Shown: positions 43,751-51,129, counted from the first letter of the stretch. The stretch: 64,000 nucleotides of DNA from Micromonospora cremea (GCF_900143515.1 NZ_FSQT01000002.1:2171501-2235500), one strand, 5' to 3'. Program-made: numbers and translations. Notes: generated by a model from the sequence alone, not told the origin.

Positions 43751-44791
43751 GTGGCTCACCATGCCCCGCGGCCGTCGTCCGAGCGGTCGGCGTCAGCCGG
43801 CCCGACGTCGATCGTGCCGCGCCCACGCTGGTCCCGCTTCACCACCGCCCTCGCCGCCCTGGTCGGCGTTGCCGTCGTCCTGACGGGCAGCGCCACGGCG
43901 GCCCACGCCGACCCGTCCGTCGCCGAGATCGAGCGCCAGATCGACGCCGACTGGAACAAGCTCGAACCGATCATCGAACGGCACAACGCCGCCCGGACCG
44001 ACCTGGCCGCGAAGCGCAAGCAGGCCGACGCGCTGGCCGCCCGGATCGCCCCGCTGGAGCGCCAGGTCGACGCCGCGATGGACAAGGTCAGCTCCCTGGC
44101 TGTCCGCGCGTACAAGGGCGAGAACGTCTCCACCGTCAACGCCGTGCTGGGCAGCCGGTCGCCCAGCGAGGTGGTCGGGCAGCTCGAGATGCTCGACCGG
44201 TTCGCGCACGACCAGCAGCAGGACGTGCGGCAGGTGTCCGACCTGCGTGACGAGCTGGCCCGGCAGAAGGCGCCACTGGACGAGATGGTGGCCCAGCTGA
44301 CCCGGACCGAGGCCCAGCTGGCGGCCAAGAAGAAGCAGATCAACGACGAGATCGACCGCCTGCAGAAGCTGCGTCTCAAGGTCTACGGCAACGGTGGCGG
44401 CGGCCCGCTGCGTCCGGCCCCGTGCCCGGCCAGCTACCCCGGCGGTGGTGCCGGCGTGGCCGTCAAGTTCGCCTGCGCGCAGATCGGCAAACCCTACGTG
44501 TGGGGCGCCGAGGGCCCGAACTCGTACGACTGCTCCGGGCTGATGCTGGCCGCCTGGGCCAAGGCCGGGGTGTCACTGCCGCACAACGCCGCCCAGCAGA
44601 GCCGGGTGACCAAGGACGTCAGCAGGGCCGACCTGCGCGCCGGCGACCTGGTCTTCTACTACAGCGACATCCACCACGTCGGCATGTACGTCGGCGGTGG
44701 CTGGGTCGTGCACGCCTCGCAGGCCGGTCAACCGATCAAGATGAAGAAGGTCGACGACGGCCCCATCCACAGCTACGGCCGCCCAGGCTGA
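43751..44791 (+). CDS. Secreted NlpC/P60 endopeptidase, copy 2, under c-di-AMP riboswitch
   Basis: A 346-residue paralogue of the 40316 product: signal peptide (ALAALVGVAVVLTGSATAAH), coiled-coil (about 55-215) and NlpC/P60 domain with C261 (NSYDCSGLML) and H309 (IHHVGMYVGGGW). It cuts stem peptides of peptidoglycan during growth or division. GTG at 43751 has AAGGAG 11 nt upstream, immediately after the riboswitch P1, so ligand binding can affect both transcription and translation. A long terminator follows 5 nt after the stop. Confidence 0.92.
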   Translation: MAHHAPRPSSERSASAGPTSIVPRPRWSRFTTALAALVGVAVVLTGSATAAHADPSVAEIERQIDADWNKLEPIIERHNAARTDLAAKRKQADALAARIAPLERQVDAAMDKVSSLAVRAYKGENVSTVNAVLGSRSPSEVVGQLEMLDRFAHDQQQDVRQVSDLRDELARQKAPLDEMVAQLTRTEAQLAAKKKQINDEIDRLQKLRLKVYGNGGGGPLRPAPCPASYPGGGAGVAVKFACAQIGKPYVWGAEGPNSYDCSGLMLAAWAKAGVSLPHNAAQQSRVTKDVSRADLRAGDLVFYYSDIHHVGMYVGGGWVVHASQAGQPIKMKKVDDGPIHSYGRPG

Positions 44792-44796
44792 GATGT

Positions 44797-44835
44797 AAGG
44801 AGGGGCCCCTTCTCGTATAGGAGGGGCCCCTCCTT
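44797..44835. terminator. Long terminator, TAAGGAGGGGCCCC type
   Basis: A 14-bp stem (44797-44810 with 44822-44835) with an 11-nt loop, extended outward by GATGT/ACATC with a bulge. It separates convergent endopeptidase and dcd genes. Similar AAGGAGGGGCCCC hairpins recur in Micromonospora genomes, to my recollection. Confidence 0.85.
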
Positions 44836-44869
44836 GACATCCGGCGGGCGCAATGCCCGACGGGTGGCT

Positions 44870-45448
44870 TCAGCGGGTCGGCCAGGTGCGCCAGTGCTGC
44901 CAGGCGCGGCTCGGTGTCGGCCCGCGCTGCCCCTGGTAGCGCGAGCCGTAGACCGCCGAGCCGTACGGGTGCTCGGCCGGAGAGGAGAGCCGGAAGATGC
45001 AGAGCTGCCCGATCTTCATGCCCGGCCAGAGGGTGATCGGCAGGTTCGCCACGTTGGACAGCTCCAGCGTCACGTGCCCGGAGAAGCCCGGGTCGATGAA
45101 GCCGGCGGTGGAATGCGTGAGCAGGCCCAGCCGGCCCAGGCTCGACTTGCCCTCCAGTCGGCCGGCAAGCTCGTTGCCGAGCGAGATCACCTCCAGCGTC
45201 GAGGCGAGCACGAACTCCCCCGGGTGCAGCACGAACGGCTCGCCGTCGGGCACCTCGACGACCGACGTGAGGTCGTCCTGCTGCATCGCCGGGTCGATGT
45301 GGGTGTAGAGATGGTTGTTGAAGACCCGGAACAGCCGGTCGAGTCGTACGTCGATGCTGGACGGTTGGACCAGGGTGGGCTCGAACGGCTCCAGGCCCAG
45401 CGTGCCGGCCTTGATCTCGGAGACCAGGTCGCGGTCGGAGAGCAGCAT
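44870..45448 (-). CDS. dcd: dCTP deaminase (probably bifunctional, dUMP-forming)
   Basis: A 192-residue Dcd of the usual length. Signatures are [50 protein letters not shown] and [20 protein letters not shown]. The [13 protein letters not shown] form matches the mycobacterial enzyme that both deaminates dCTP and hydrolyses the product to dUMP. It supplies dUMP for thymidylate synthesis. The gene is divergent from a PNPOx-family gene with 99 bp between; a candidate LexA box lies in that gap. Confidence 0.95.
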   Translation of the reverse strand: MLLSDRDLVSEIKAGTLGLEPFEPTLVQPSSIDVRLDRLFRVFNNHLYTHIDPAMQQDDLTSVVEVPDGEPFVLHPGEFVLASTLEVISLGNELAGRLEGKSSLGRLGLLTHSTAGFIDPGFSGHVTLELSNVANLPITLWPGMKIGQLCIFRLSSPAEHPYGSAVYGSRYQGQRGPTPSRAWQHWRTWPTR

Positions 45449-45519
45449 CGGACCACCATAGCGGCGTTGTGGGCGACAGCCAGATCCGGTGCCGGTGACC
45501 AGCGCGTCGAGGTCGCTGG

Positions 45520-45541
45520 TCGTACATTTGTTCGATAGAAT
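45520..45541. promoter_or_regulatory. Candidate LexA (SOS) box and -10 element
   Basis: TCGTACATTTGTTCGA (45520-45535) matches 11 of 12 fixed positions of the actinobacterial SOS box TCGAAC-N4-GTTCGA. It abuts a TAGAAT -10 (45536-45541) that lies 6 nt before the ATG of the next gene, so LexA would occlude a leaderless promoter. dcd starts 72 bp away on the other strand. Confidence 0.6.
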
Positions 45542-45547
45542 ACCGGC

Positions 45548-46105
45548 ATGGCTTCCTGGTCCGAATTCGCCGCCGACGAGCCCCGACTCGCCGACGGGAT
45601 CCGCGTTCTCCTCCAGCAGTACGGGCCGGGCTTCGGCTACCTGGCCACGGTCCGCGCCGACGGCGGGCCGCGGGTCCATCCGGTCTCCCCGGTCATCACC
45701 GACGAGGGTCTCTTCTGCTTCATTCTCGACTCGCCGAAGCGCCGCGACCTCGAACGCGACGGCCGTTACGCGCTGCACTCGTTCCCGCCGGAGGAGAGCG
45801 ACGACGAGGCGTACGTGGCGGGGCGCGCCTGGCCGGTGACCGATCCGGCCCAGGTGGCCCGGCTGGCGCAGAGCGCGCGGGCTGCCCCGCAGGTCGACTG
45901 GCGGCTGTTCGAGTTCACCGTCGACGTGGCGATGCTGGCTCGCCGCGAGCACCACGGCGCCGGTTTCCCCGGTGGCGCGCCGGGTGGGCCGGCCGTTCAG
46001 GTCTGGCTCGACCCGCACGCTCCGCCCGCGGCGGCCGGGCCGTCCTCCGTACCGCAGACCCGCCCGGCCCGCCGCAGCCGTGACGTCCAGCGCTCGGCCG
46101 CCTGA
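45548..46105 (+). CDS. Pyridoxamine 5'-phosphate oxidase-family protein
   Basis: A 185-residue protein of the PNPOx-like split-barrel fold. The core is [39 protein letters not shown] and [19 protein letters not shown]. These proteins bind FMN, F420 or haem; substrate is unknown. The last 45 residues are Pro/Ala/Arg-rich and disordered. The ATG has no ribosome site and lies 6 nt after a -10 hexamer, suggesting a leaderless message. An overlapping candidate LexA box suggests DNA-damage control. It is monocistronic with a strong terminator. Confidence 0.85.
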   Translation: MASWSEFAADEPRLADGIRVLLQQYGPGFGYLATVRADGGPRVHPVSPVITDEGLFCFILDSPKRRDLERDGRYALHSFPPEESDDEAYVAGRAWPVTDPAQVARLAQSARAAPQVDWRLFEFTVDVAMLARREHHGAGFPGGAPGGPAVQVWLDPHAPPAAAGPSSVPQTRPARRSRDVQRSAA

Positions 46106-46138
46106 CCGCGGCCCACGATCCGGTCCTGGGGAAAGACG

Positions 46139-46174
46139 CCGGTGCCGGCCCCGTCGTGACGGGGCCGGCACCGG
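46139..46174 (+). terminator. Terminator after PNPOx-family gene
   Basis: A perfect long GC stem (46139-46155 with 46158-46174), effectively 15 bp with a 6-nt loop. Confidence 0.85.
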
Positions 46175-46339
46175 TGGTACGCGGGAGCTACGCCGCGCGG
46201 TACGCGTTCCACGCGGTCAGCATGCGGCTGGCCTGCCCGGGGTGAGTGGTCCCTGCGGCGCGGCCGGGTGGTGAGCCCGGCGCACCGTGGGGGCACCTGG
46301 GTGCACCGGCTGGGTGACTCAGGTACAGTGGTGCCGCTT

Positions 46340-46413
46340 GCGGGTGTAGTTCAATGGCAGAACATCAGCTTCCCAAGCTGACAGTGCGGGTTCGATTCCC
46401 GTCACCCGCTCCA
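46340..46413 (+). tRNA. tRNA-Gly (anticodon CCC), integration target
   Basis: A normal cloverleaf: acceptor GCGGGTG/CACCCGC, anticodon stem TCAGC/GCTGA with the loop TTCCCAA (CCC), T-arm GCGGGTTCGATTCCCGT, discriminator T and encoded CCA (46411-46413). A TACAGT -10 lies at 46324-46329. Its 3' 44 bases are repeated at 51086, which marks it as the attachment site of the element that follows. Confidence 0.97.
46370..46413 (+). repeat. attL: 44-bp direct repeat, copy 1
   Basis: It runs from the anticodon loop of tRNA-Gly through CCA and is identical over 44 bp to 51086-51129; flanking bases differ on both sides. Confidence 0.92.
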
Positions 46414-46416
46414 GCG

Positions 46417-46457
46417 TGAGGCCCCAGCTCAGGACATGTTTCCTGGCTGGGGCCTCA
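46417..46457. terminator. Hairpin between tRNA-Gly and integrase remnant
   Basis: A 12-bp stem TGAGGCCCCAGC / GCTGGGGCCTCA (46417-46428, 46446-46457) with inner CAGGA/TCCTG pairing. It can end both tRNA and integrase transcripts. Confidence 0.75.
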
Positions 46458-46467
46458 TCCGTTGCTA

Positions 46468-47324
46468 TCACTCGTTGCGCTTACCGTGCCCGCTACGTGC
46501 CCGATCCTGGCTCTTCTTGATCTGCGAACTGAGCGCGTCGGCGATCTGCTTGTCCTGCTCGCGGGCGGTGTGCTGGTAGATCATCGCGGTGCGGGTGGAG
46601 GCGTGGCCCATGCGCGCCATCAGGTCGGCGAGGCTTGCCCCGGTCCGCGAGGCGAGGGTGTTGCCGGTGTGCCGCAGGTCGTGAAAGTGGAAACCGGGCA
46701 GGCCGACCGCCGCCACGGACACCCGCCAATTGCTGGTGCGCTGAAAGTTGGAGCGGCGCAGTACCGCGCCGGTCGCGCCAATGAATACGAGCGCGTCCTG
46801 GTCCTCGTCGACGAAGTCATCCAGGTGCGCGCGCACATCTCGGCGGATGGCCGCAGGGATGGTGACGGTTCGCATGCCGGCATCGGTCTTGGGCGGGCCG
46901 AAAAGAAGGGTGCCGTCTTGGCGCTCGACCAGAGTCGCGCGGACCGTCAGGGTCTGACAGCGCGAGTCGAAGTCGCGACGGCGCAGGGCCGCCAGTTCTC
47001 CGTATCGGAGGCTGGCGAAGGCGGCAAGCAAGATGAGGACGCGGAGGCGTCCGGGAACGATGTCGGCGAGATGGAAGACCTGGGCGACGGTGGCAGTCGG
47101 CCGCTCCGTGGGCCGTTCGATGCCCGCGCCCTGGATGCGGCAGGGGTTGCGCCGGATCAGTTCGTCGTCAACGGCGGTATTCAGGACGGCGCGAAGAAGG
47201 CGGTACGCCTTGGCCGTCATTGTGGCGCTCACCCCGTCAGCGAGGAGGTCCGCGCGCCAAGCCCGAATCGCACCGGGCGTCAGATCAGTTCAGTAAGGAA
47301 GTAGTCGCCGAGCCCAGGCGCGTG
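46468..47324 (-). pseudogene. Tyrosine site-specific integrase, frameshifted and 5'-truncated
   Basis: The intact part (about 255 residues) has the catalytic domain: Arg in ASLRYGELAALRRRD, HDLRHTGNTLA, the later His in LMARMGHAST and the nucleophile Tyr in MIYQHTA. Upstream the same frame continues LTPGAIRAWRADLL, then meets TGA. Another frame carries HAPGLGDYFLTEL, the expected preceding segment, so the reading frame breaks at 47280-47288 (CTGATCTGA, consistent with a 5-bp duplication). The N-terminal arm-binding and core-binding domains (normally over 100 residues) are missing beyond that. It probably cannot support excision. It belongs to the pSAM2/AICE-type integrases, by recollection. 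Confidence 0.8.
46485..46505 (+). repeat. Tandem CGTGCCCG pair, left (candidate integrase arm site)
   Basis: Two CGTGCCCG units, 11-bp period (46485 and 46496), inside the last codons of the integrase remnant, 72 bp from attL. The same pair in the same orientation lies at 50959 near attR. Confidence 0.6.
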
Positions 47325-47375
47325 CCCCCGGCATCCGCTTCTGCCGATGAGCGTTCACTCGATCGTCAAGCTAAC

Positions 47376-47401
47376 CGTGATCGGATACCTTTCCGATCAC
47401 G
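47376..47401. promoter_or_regulatory. Perfect 10-bp inverted repeat between integrase and surface gene
   Basis: CGTGATCGGA-TACCTT-TCCGATCACG. It is either an operator for the surface-protein gene that starts 81 bp later or an old integrase control site. It lacks the GC strength of the other terminators here. Confidence 0.5.
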
Positions 47402-47481
47402 TTCTCGATCGTGGGACAGCGGAGCGACTCGCCCAGCCGCTAGCATCGCGCTGATTCCCGTCCCCCATTACGGAGACATCC

Positions 47482-48444
47482 ATGCGCACGCTTGCCGCCG
47501 CCGCCCTCGTGGGCGTGCTCGTGGCCGTCCTCCCGGCAACGGCCGCCCTGGCCGCCGACCCCAAGCCGGATATCGCGGTGACCTCCGCCGCCGACAAGGC
47601 CAACTACGCCGAGGGCGAGACCTTCACCATCACGGTCACGGTGAAGAACAAGAGCTCCGTCGACGCCAAGCACGTGCACTACACCGGCGGCGACAGCCAG
47701 GGCGTCGACGGTGTCGCCTACGGCGAGCTGTCGACCGGCTTCGACCTCGCCGCCGGCGCCACCAAGACCGTTCAGCTCACCGGCAAGACCAACCACGTGG
47801 CGTGGCAGTACGGCCGCGGATACGTCGCCTTCGAGCTTACCGCCGACAACGGCGAGGCCAGCGACGCCGACAACACCACCGGCGTGCGGCTGCTGGTGGC
47901 GGGCGCCTTCGACGATCTCGGCGGCTACGTCTTCCAGGGTGAGTCCTATGACGCCGAGTGGACGCCCCAGACGCCCGGCGTCCCGGGTGTCAAGGTCGTC
48001 GCCACCAGTGCCGACGGCAAGACGAAGTACGCCGAGGCCATCACGGACGCCAAGGGCCTGTTCCGTCTCGCCCACCTCCCAGCCGGCGACGTCCTGCTGA
48101 CCTTCACCGCCCCGGCGGGCTGGAAGATCCTGGCCGGCGAGAACGGCGAGGACGACCACACTCCGGCGCAGGTCAGCGCCGACGACAGCGACGAGCCGCG
48201 CATCTTCGTGCCGGCGAAGAAGGTCGCCGTGAGCTCGCCGAGCGTCTCGCCGTCGGCGTCGGCGTCGGCGTCGTCGAGCGCCGGCCCGGGCCTGCCGGTC
48301 ACCGGCGACAACAGCGCCGGCCCGGGCCTGCCGGTCACCGGCGACAACGCCATGCTGCTCGTCGGCGCGGCTGCGGTCGCCGTCGCGGTCGGCATCGCGC
48401 TGGTGCTCGTCGCACGGCGCCGCCGCGTACACCTGCAGGCCTGA
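47482..48444 (+). CDS. Cell-surface protein with duplicated LPVTG sorting motif
   Basis: A 320-residue exported protein. Signal peptide MRTLAAAALVGVLVAVLPAT to ALA. A CARDB-like or Ig-like domain follows (KPDIAVTSAADKANYAEGET, about 27-135), then a CNA-B/SdrD-B-like domain (GYVFQGESYDAEWTPQTPGV, FRLAHLPAGDVLLTF, about 145-235) and a Ser/Ala stalk. The C-terminus is a sortase signal: LPVTGDN, hydrophobic helix (AMLLVGAAAVAVAVGIALVL) and RRRR. The SAGPGLPVTGDN unit occurs twice in a row. It should be fixed to peptidoglycan by a sortase; the class E enzyme at 32175 prefers LAxTG in studied species, so the partner is uncertain. It lies within the integrated element as probable cargo. Confidence 0.85.
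   Translation: MRTLAAAALVGVLVAVLPATAALAADPKPDIAVTSAADKANYAEGETFTITVTVKNKSSVDAKHVHYTGGDSQGVDGVAYGELSTGFDLAAGATKTVQLTGKTNHVAWQYGRGYVAFELTADNGEASDADNTTGVRLLVAGAFDDLGGYVFQGESYDAEWTPQTPGVPGVKVVATSADGKTKYAEAITDAKGLFRLAHLPAGDVLLTFTAPAGWKILAGENGEDDHTPAQVSADDSDEPRIFVPAKKVAVSSPSVSPSASASASSSAGPGLPVTGDNSAGPGLPVTGDNAMLLVGAAAVAVAVGIALVLVARRRRVHLQA
48277..48348 (+). repeat. Perfect 36-bp tandem duplication of the sorting signal
   Basis: Copies 48277-48312 and 48313-48348 are identical at every base and each encodes SAGPGLPVTGDN. Perfect identity suggests a recent duplication or ongoing slippage. Confidence 0.92.
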
Positions 48445-48498
48445 TCGACCGAGATCGCTCCAGCGGCCGAACACCCGCAGGCTGTAGCGTCCCCCGCT

Positions 48499-48676
48499 AT
48501 GTCGAGCAAGGCGAAGGGCGCCGAGGCCCCAGCACCCCGCTGGAGCCTCGGCGCCGCGACTCCGGCCGCGACAACGCCTTCAACGCGCGCTCCGTCGGGT
48601 GTTCACGTTCATGGTCCTCGTCGGCCACTCGAACATCCTCGGCTTCGGGATCTTCCTGTGGGGTCTGTGGCGTTGA
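48499..48676 (+). pseudogene. Possible decayed small membrane-protein gene
   Basis: Three short stretches with strong third-position GC lie in three frames in order: MSSKAKGAEAPAPRWSLG from ATG 48499, then RDSGRDNAFNARS, then LRRVFTFMVLVGHSN and NILGFGIFLWGLWR to TGA 48674. The frame order fits two one-base deletions. A TAGCGT -10 lies 9 nt before the ATG. No homologue is recognised; this could also be chance. Confidence 0.3.
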
Positions 48677-49638
48677 ATGTTGCCCTGGTCGGGGAGGCTC
48701 GCATGGTGAAGTTTTCGGCCCGGCGGCGTCCACCTTTCCATCGCGGCGAGTCAATTCCACCGACGAGATCAGGTTTACGCTCATGCCGCTGACCGCGCGT
48801 CTTGACCGGCATCGAGGACCGCTACCCCGGCGATAGGACGGCACGCCGGTAACGCACTGTGACAGCAGAACAGGAGAGATCCGGCCGGCTGTCACCCGTC
48901 AAGTGAAGCTGATGTGTAACGGATCAAGTGAAGCCCGACAGCCGGCTTGCCGGCGGCTTGCCGGCGAAGTGGTTCAAAGTTTCTGTACGTCTTCAAGGCG
49001 GCCCGCAACGGGCCGCACGCGCCGCCGCCTGGGCGCGCGCCGGCCGCTGCCGCTATCGCTCTGCGGCCGTCACGCCTGACGCCCGGCGGCTGGCGCGGAC
49101 AGCGGGAAGCCCGGGGGCCGCCGCAGAACGACAGATCGTTGACGAGTGAGGGGTGGGCCGGCAGCCGGCCGGGCCGCGCGGCCACGTGCCCGCGCGGCGT
49201 AAGGGAGCGCACGCCGGCCGCGTCGGCGAGCTGGCGGCGGTCGCGGGGTTGCGGCTAGTGCGCCTCCGGCGGGGGCGCTCCGGCTCCAGGATGGCCGGGG
49301 CGCCGTCGACGGGTCGCGGTCCGTGGGTGGTTGCGGTAGCGCCATCCCACCGCCGAAGACCCGGGGCGAGCCGAGCAGACCGCCGCCGGGACCGCCAGCG
49401 TCCGTCCGTGCGTCAAGGCCGTCTTGACGTGGCGGCCCCGACGGCGGCCCGCTCCCACAAGGGCGGGTCGACGGCGACGGGATGGCGAGGTTCCGCTGGC
49501 TGGGTCAATGCCTCACCAACACGCATGCGACACGGGGCGGGTCGAGCATCCACCCGGCCCCCCAGCTATTGATGGGGTCGCCAGATCTTGTCGGCGGCTG
49601 CGGGGTGGCGGCTGCGTCGATCGTTTGGGCGAGGGCCG
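48677..49638. other. About 1 kb without a convincing gene
   Basis: Open frames here have poor codon bias and Arg/Pro/Ala-rich shadow translations. The only ordered structure is at 48885-48966. The region may hold control or old replication functions of the element. Confidence 0.5.
48885..48966. other. Structured non-coding segment with nested repeats
   Basis: An inverted repeat CCGGCTGTC (48885-48893) / GACAGCCGG (48938-48946) encloses two direct copies of TCAAGTGAAGC (48899-48909, 48925-48935). Two CGGCTTGCCGG units follow (48943-48966). This looks like a binding array or an origin-type hairpin. Confidence 0.45.
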
Positions 49639-50019
49639 TCAGAGTGGGTCGAGGCGGCGCTTGAGCAGGCAGAACTCGTTGCCTTCTGGATCGGCGAGGA
49701 CGTGCCAGGACGCATCCGCAGGCTGACCGATGTCGACGAGTTTGGCCCCGACGGCCAGGAGGCGCTCGAGCTCGGCGTCCTGATCGCGGTCGGTGGGGTT
49801 GACGTCGATGTGCAGCCGGGCATGCCCGTTCTTCGGCTCGTCGTTGCGGATGAGGAAGATCGTCGGCTGCGGGCCGCCGAACCCTTCGCGCGGACCTATC
49901 TCGATGTAGACCCCCTCTTCGCGATCGAGCTCTATGAAGTCCAAGACCTCGCACCAGAACCGCGCCAGCACCTCGGGGTCGTGGCACTTGAGCACGAGCT
50001 CACTGATACGGCATGCCAT
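49639..50019 (-). CDS. VOC/glyoxalase-like protein (element cargo)
   Basis: A 126-residue vicinal-oxygen-chelate fold protein: RISELVLKCHDPEVLARFWC, the second half HARLHIDVNPTDRDQDAELE and the end ADPEGNEFCLLKRRLDP. The two beta-alpha-beta-beta-beta modules are complete, so it is probably functional. Substrate is unknown; members include glyoxalases, dioxygenases and drug-binding resistance proteins. Weak ribosome site before the ATG. It lies inside the integrated element, with spare flanks on both sides. Confidence 0.85.
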   Translation of the reverse strand: MACRISELVLKCHDPEVLARFWCEVLDFIELDREEGVYIEIGPREGFGGPQPTIFLIRNDEPKNGHARLHIDVNPTDRDQDAELERLLAVGAKLVDIGQPADASWHVLADPEGNEFCLLKRRLDPL

Positions 50020-50316
50020 TGACGAAACCTACTCTCAGCATGGGAACTGCCGGGGCGGCCGCACGCGGATCTCATGGGCTCCCTGCAGTGCGAACAAGCT
50101 CGCGATCGTACCGGGCGAGGCGAGCGGGGCTGGACGAGGGTGCCCGTCGGGCTGAGCCCTGACGGTCGTCAGTCAGCAGGAAGTCAGCGAGACGCGCGAC
50201 AACAGCCGTCAACCGTTGGTACGGGACAGCAAAGTCCCGGACGACAACACCAGTCGTCGGCATTGATCAGCAAGCATCAACTGTGTGGAGCCGCCTTTGC
50301 AAGGCAGGGTTCCGGC

Positions 50317-50781
50317 TCACCGGAGAGGCGCTACCCAGACGGGGAACGGTGGAGGTAGCTCCTCTTCGGTAGCGAGCGAGGCTGCGGTCCGCTCGACGGT
50401 CCCTAGCTCATTCCATGTGACGAGCCCTGGGGTGGAGTCAGCGGCGACCAGGGCGACGACCTCCGCCGCGTCGGTGGACGCGCGATACGGTGCCCGGAAC
50501 GGGAGCCGGTCGGCGGGGGCCGATGTCAGTGAGCAGCGGAGCTGGCCAGCCTGTTCGTCGTACCAGGCGTAGAAGGTTCCCGAGCCTGCCGTCCGTTGCC
50601 TGAGCTCGCAGGAGACGAACTCCAGCGCTGCGACCACCGCCACCACGTCCGCCCCTCCGTCCAGGATCGAATAGCCCCAGGTGTTCAAGCGATGCTCGCC
50701 GTCCGGGTCGTCGGGCAACAACCTCACTTCGTCGTCGTCCAGGTACGAGCGCACAAGCGTCGCAAGGTTGCTGCCGTTCAT
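50317..50781 (-). CDS. Hypothetical protein (element cargo)
   Basis: A 154-residue soluble acidic protein that I do not recognise. Visible features are an ordered start (MNGSNLATLVRSYLDDDEVR), a hydrophobic helix (ADVVAVVAALEFVSCELRQR), aromatic FYAWYDEQAGQLRCSL and the end PPPFPVWVAPLR. GGAGG lies 8 nt before the ATG at 50781, which decides the start over a codon eight positions earlier. Codon bias supports coding. It may be transcribed with the VOC gene downstream, about 300 nt away. Confidence 0.65.
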   Translation of the reverse strand: MNGSNLATLVRSYLDDDEVRLLPDDPDGEHRLNTWGYSILDGGADVVAVVAALEFVSCELRQRTAGSGTFYAWYDEQAGQLRCSLTSAPADRLPFRAPYRASTDAAEVVALVAADSTPGLVTWNELGTVERTAASLATEEELPPPFPVWVAPLR

Positions 50782-51085
50782 GCACGGTCCTCCAACGAAG
50801 ATCAACTAGTGCACCGTCAGTACAGATGGTCGCTACAAAGGCGATGTAACGTCGAGTGGCTTTGAGCGTGACGACCGAGGTCGGTCGCGGTGGTCGGCCG
50901 GCTTGGAGTGATCCGCTGCTCGGGCGGCGTAGAGGCAAGCCCCAACCTCACCTGAGTCCGTGCCCGATCCGTGCCCGATACAGCGGTCAACATCGGCCAG
51001 TGGAGGCCCGTCGCATCGCTGGGCCGGGTCGCCCAAGCTTCCGCGACCAGCGGGCACCGGGACTGGGGGCCACAATTCAACCCGA
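50782..51085. other. Right end of element, non-coding
   Basis: No gene is seen. It holds the right CGTGCCCG pair (50959-50979) and the bases leading to attR. A minus-strand frame here reads GDGNRTRTVSLG, the typical false translation across a tRNA 3' end. Confidence 0.55.
50959..50979 (+). repeat. Tandem CGTGCCCG pair, right (candidate integrase arm site)
   Basis: CGTGCCCGATC then CGTGCCCGAT, 11-bp period (50959 and 50970), 107 bp before attR. It matches the left pair at 46485 in unit, period and orientation. Confidence 0.6.
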
Positions 51086-51129
51086 TTCCCAAGCTGACAG
51101 TGCGGGTTCGATTCCCGTCACCCGCTCCA
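51086..51129 (+). repeat. attR: 44-bp direct repeat, copy 2
   Basis: Identical to 46370-46413. It is the displaced chromosomal 3' end of tRNA-Gly, followed by the old tRNA terminator. Confidence 0.92.

Larger units (their letters stand above)
46370..51129. mobile_element. Remnant integrative element in tRNA-Gly
   Basis: About 4.7 kb bounded by a perfect 44-bp direct repeat of the tRNA 3' end. Next to the intact tRNA is a degraded tyrosine integrase, the normal arrangement of actinomycete integrative elements (AICE). Cargo: LPVTG surface protein (47482), VOC protein (49639), unknown protein (50317). Stretches 48677-49638 and 50020-50316 hold no convincing gene. No rep, xis, tra or relaxase gene is visible, so self-transfer is unlikely. 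Confidence 0.85.

Noticed and set aside
46174..46339. Minus-strand end [16 protein letters not shown] before tRNA-Gly
   Set aside because: Coding-like for about 16 codons to a stop at 46189, but no start or longer homology is seen before the tRNA; could be a gene relic, not supportable.
50072..50263. 63-codon minus-strand frame in the element
   Set aside because: No ribosome site, mixed codon bias, no recognisable fold.
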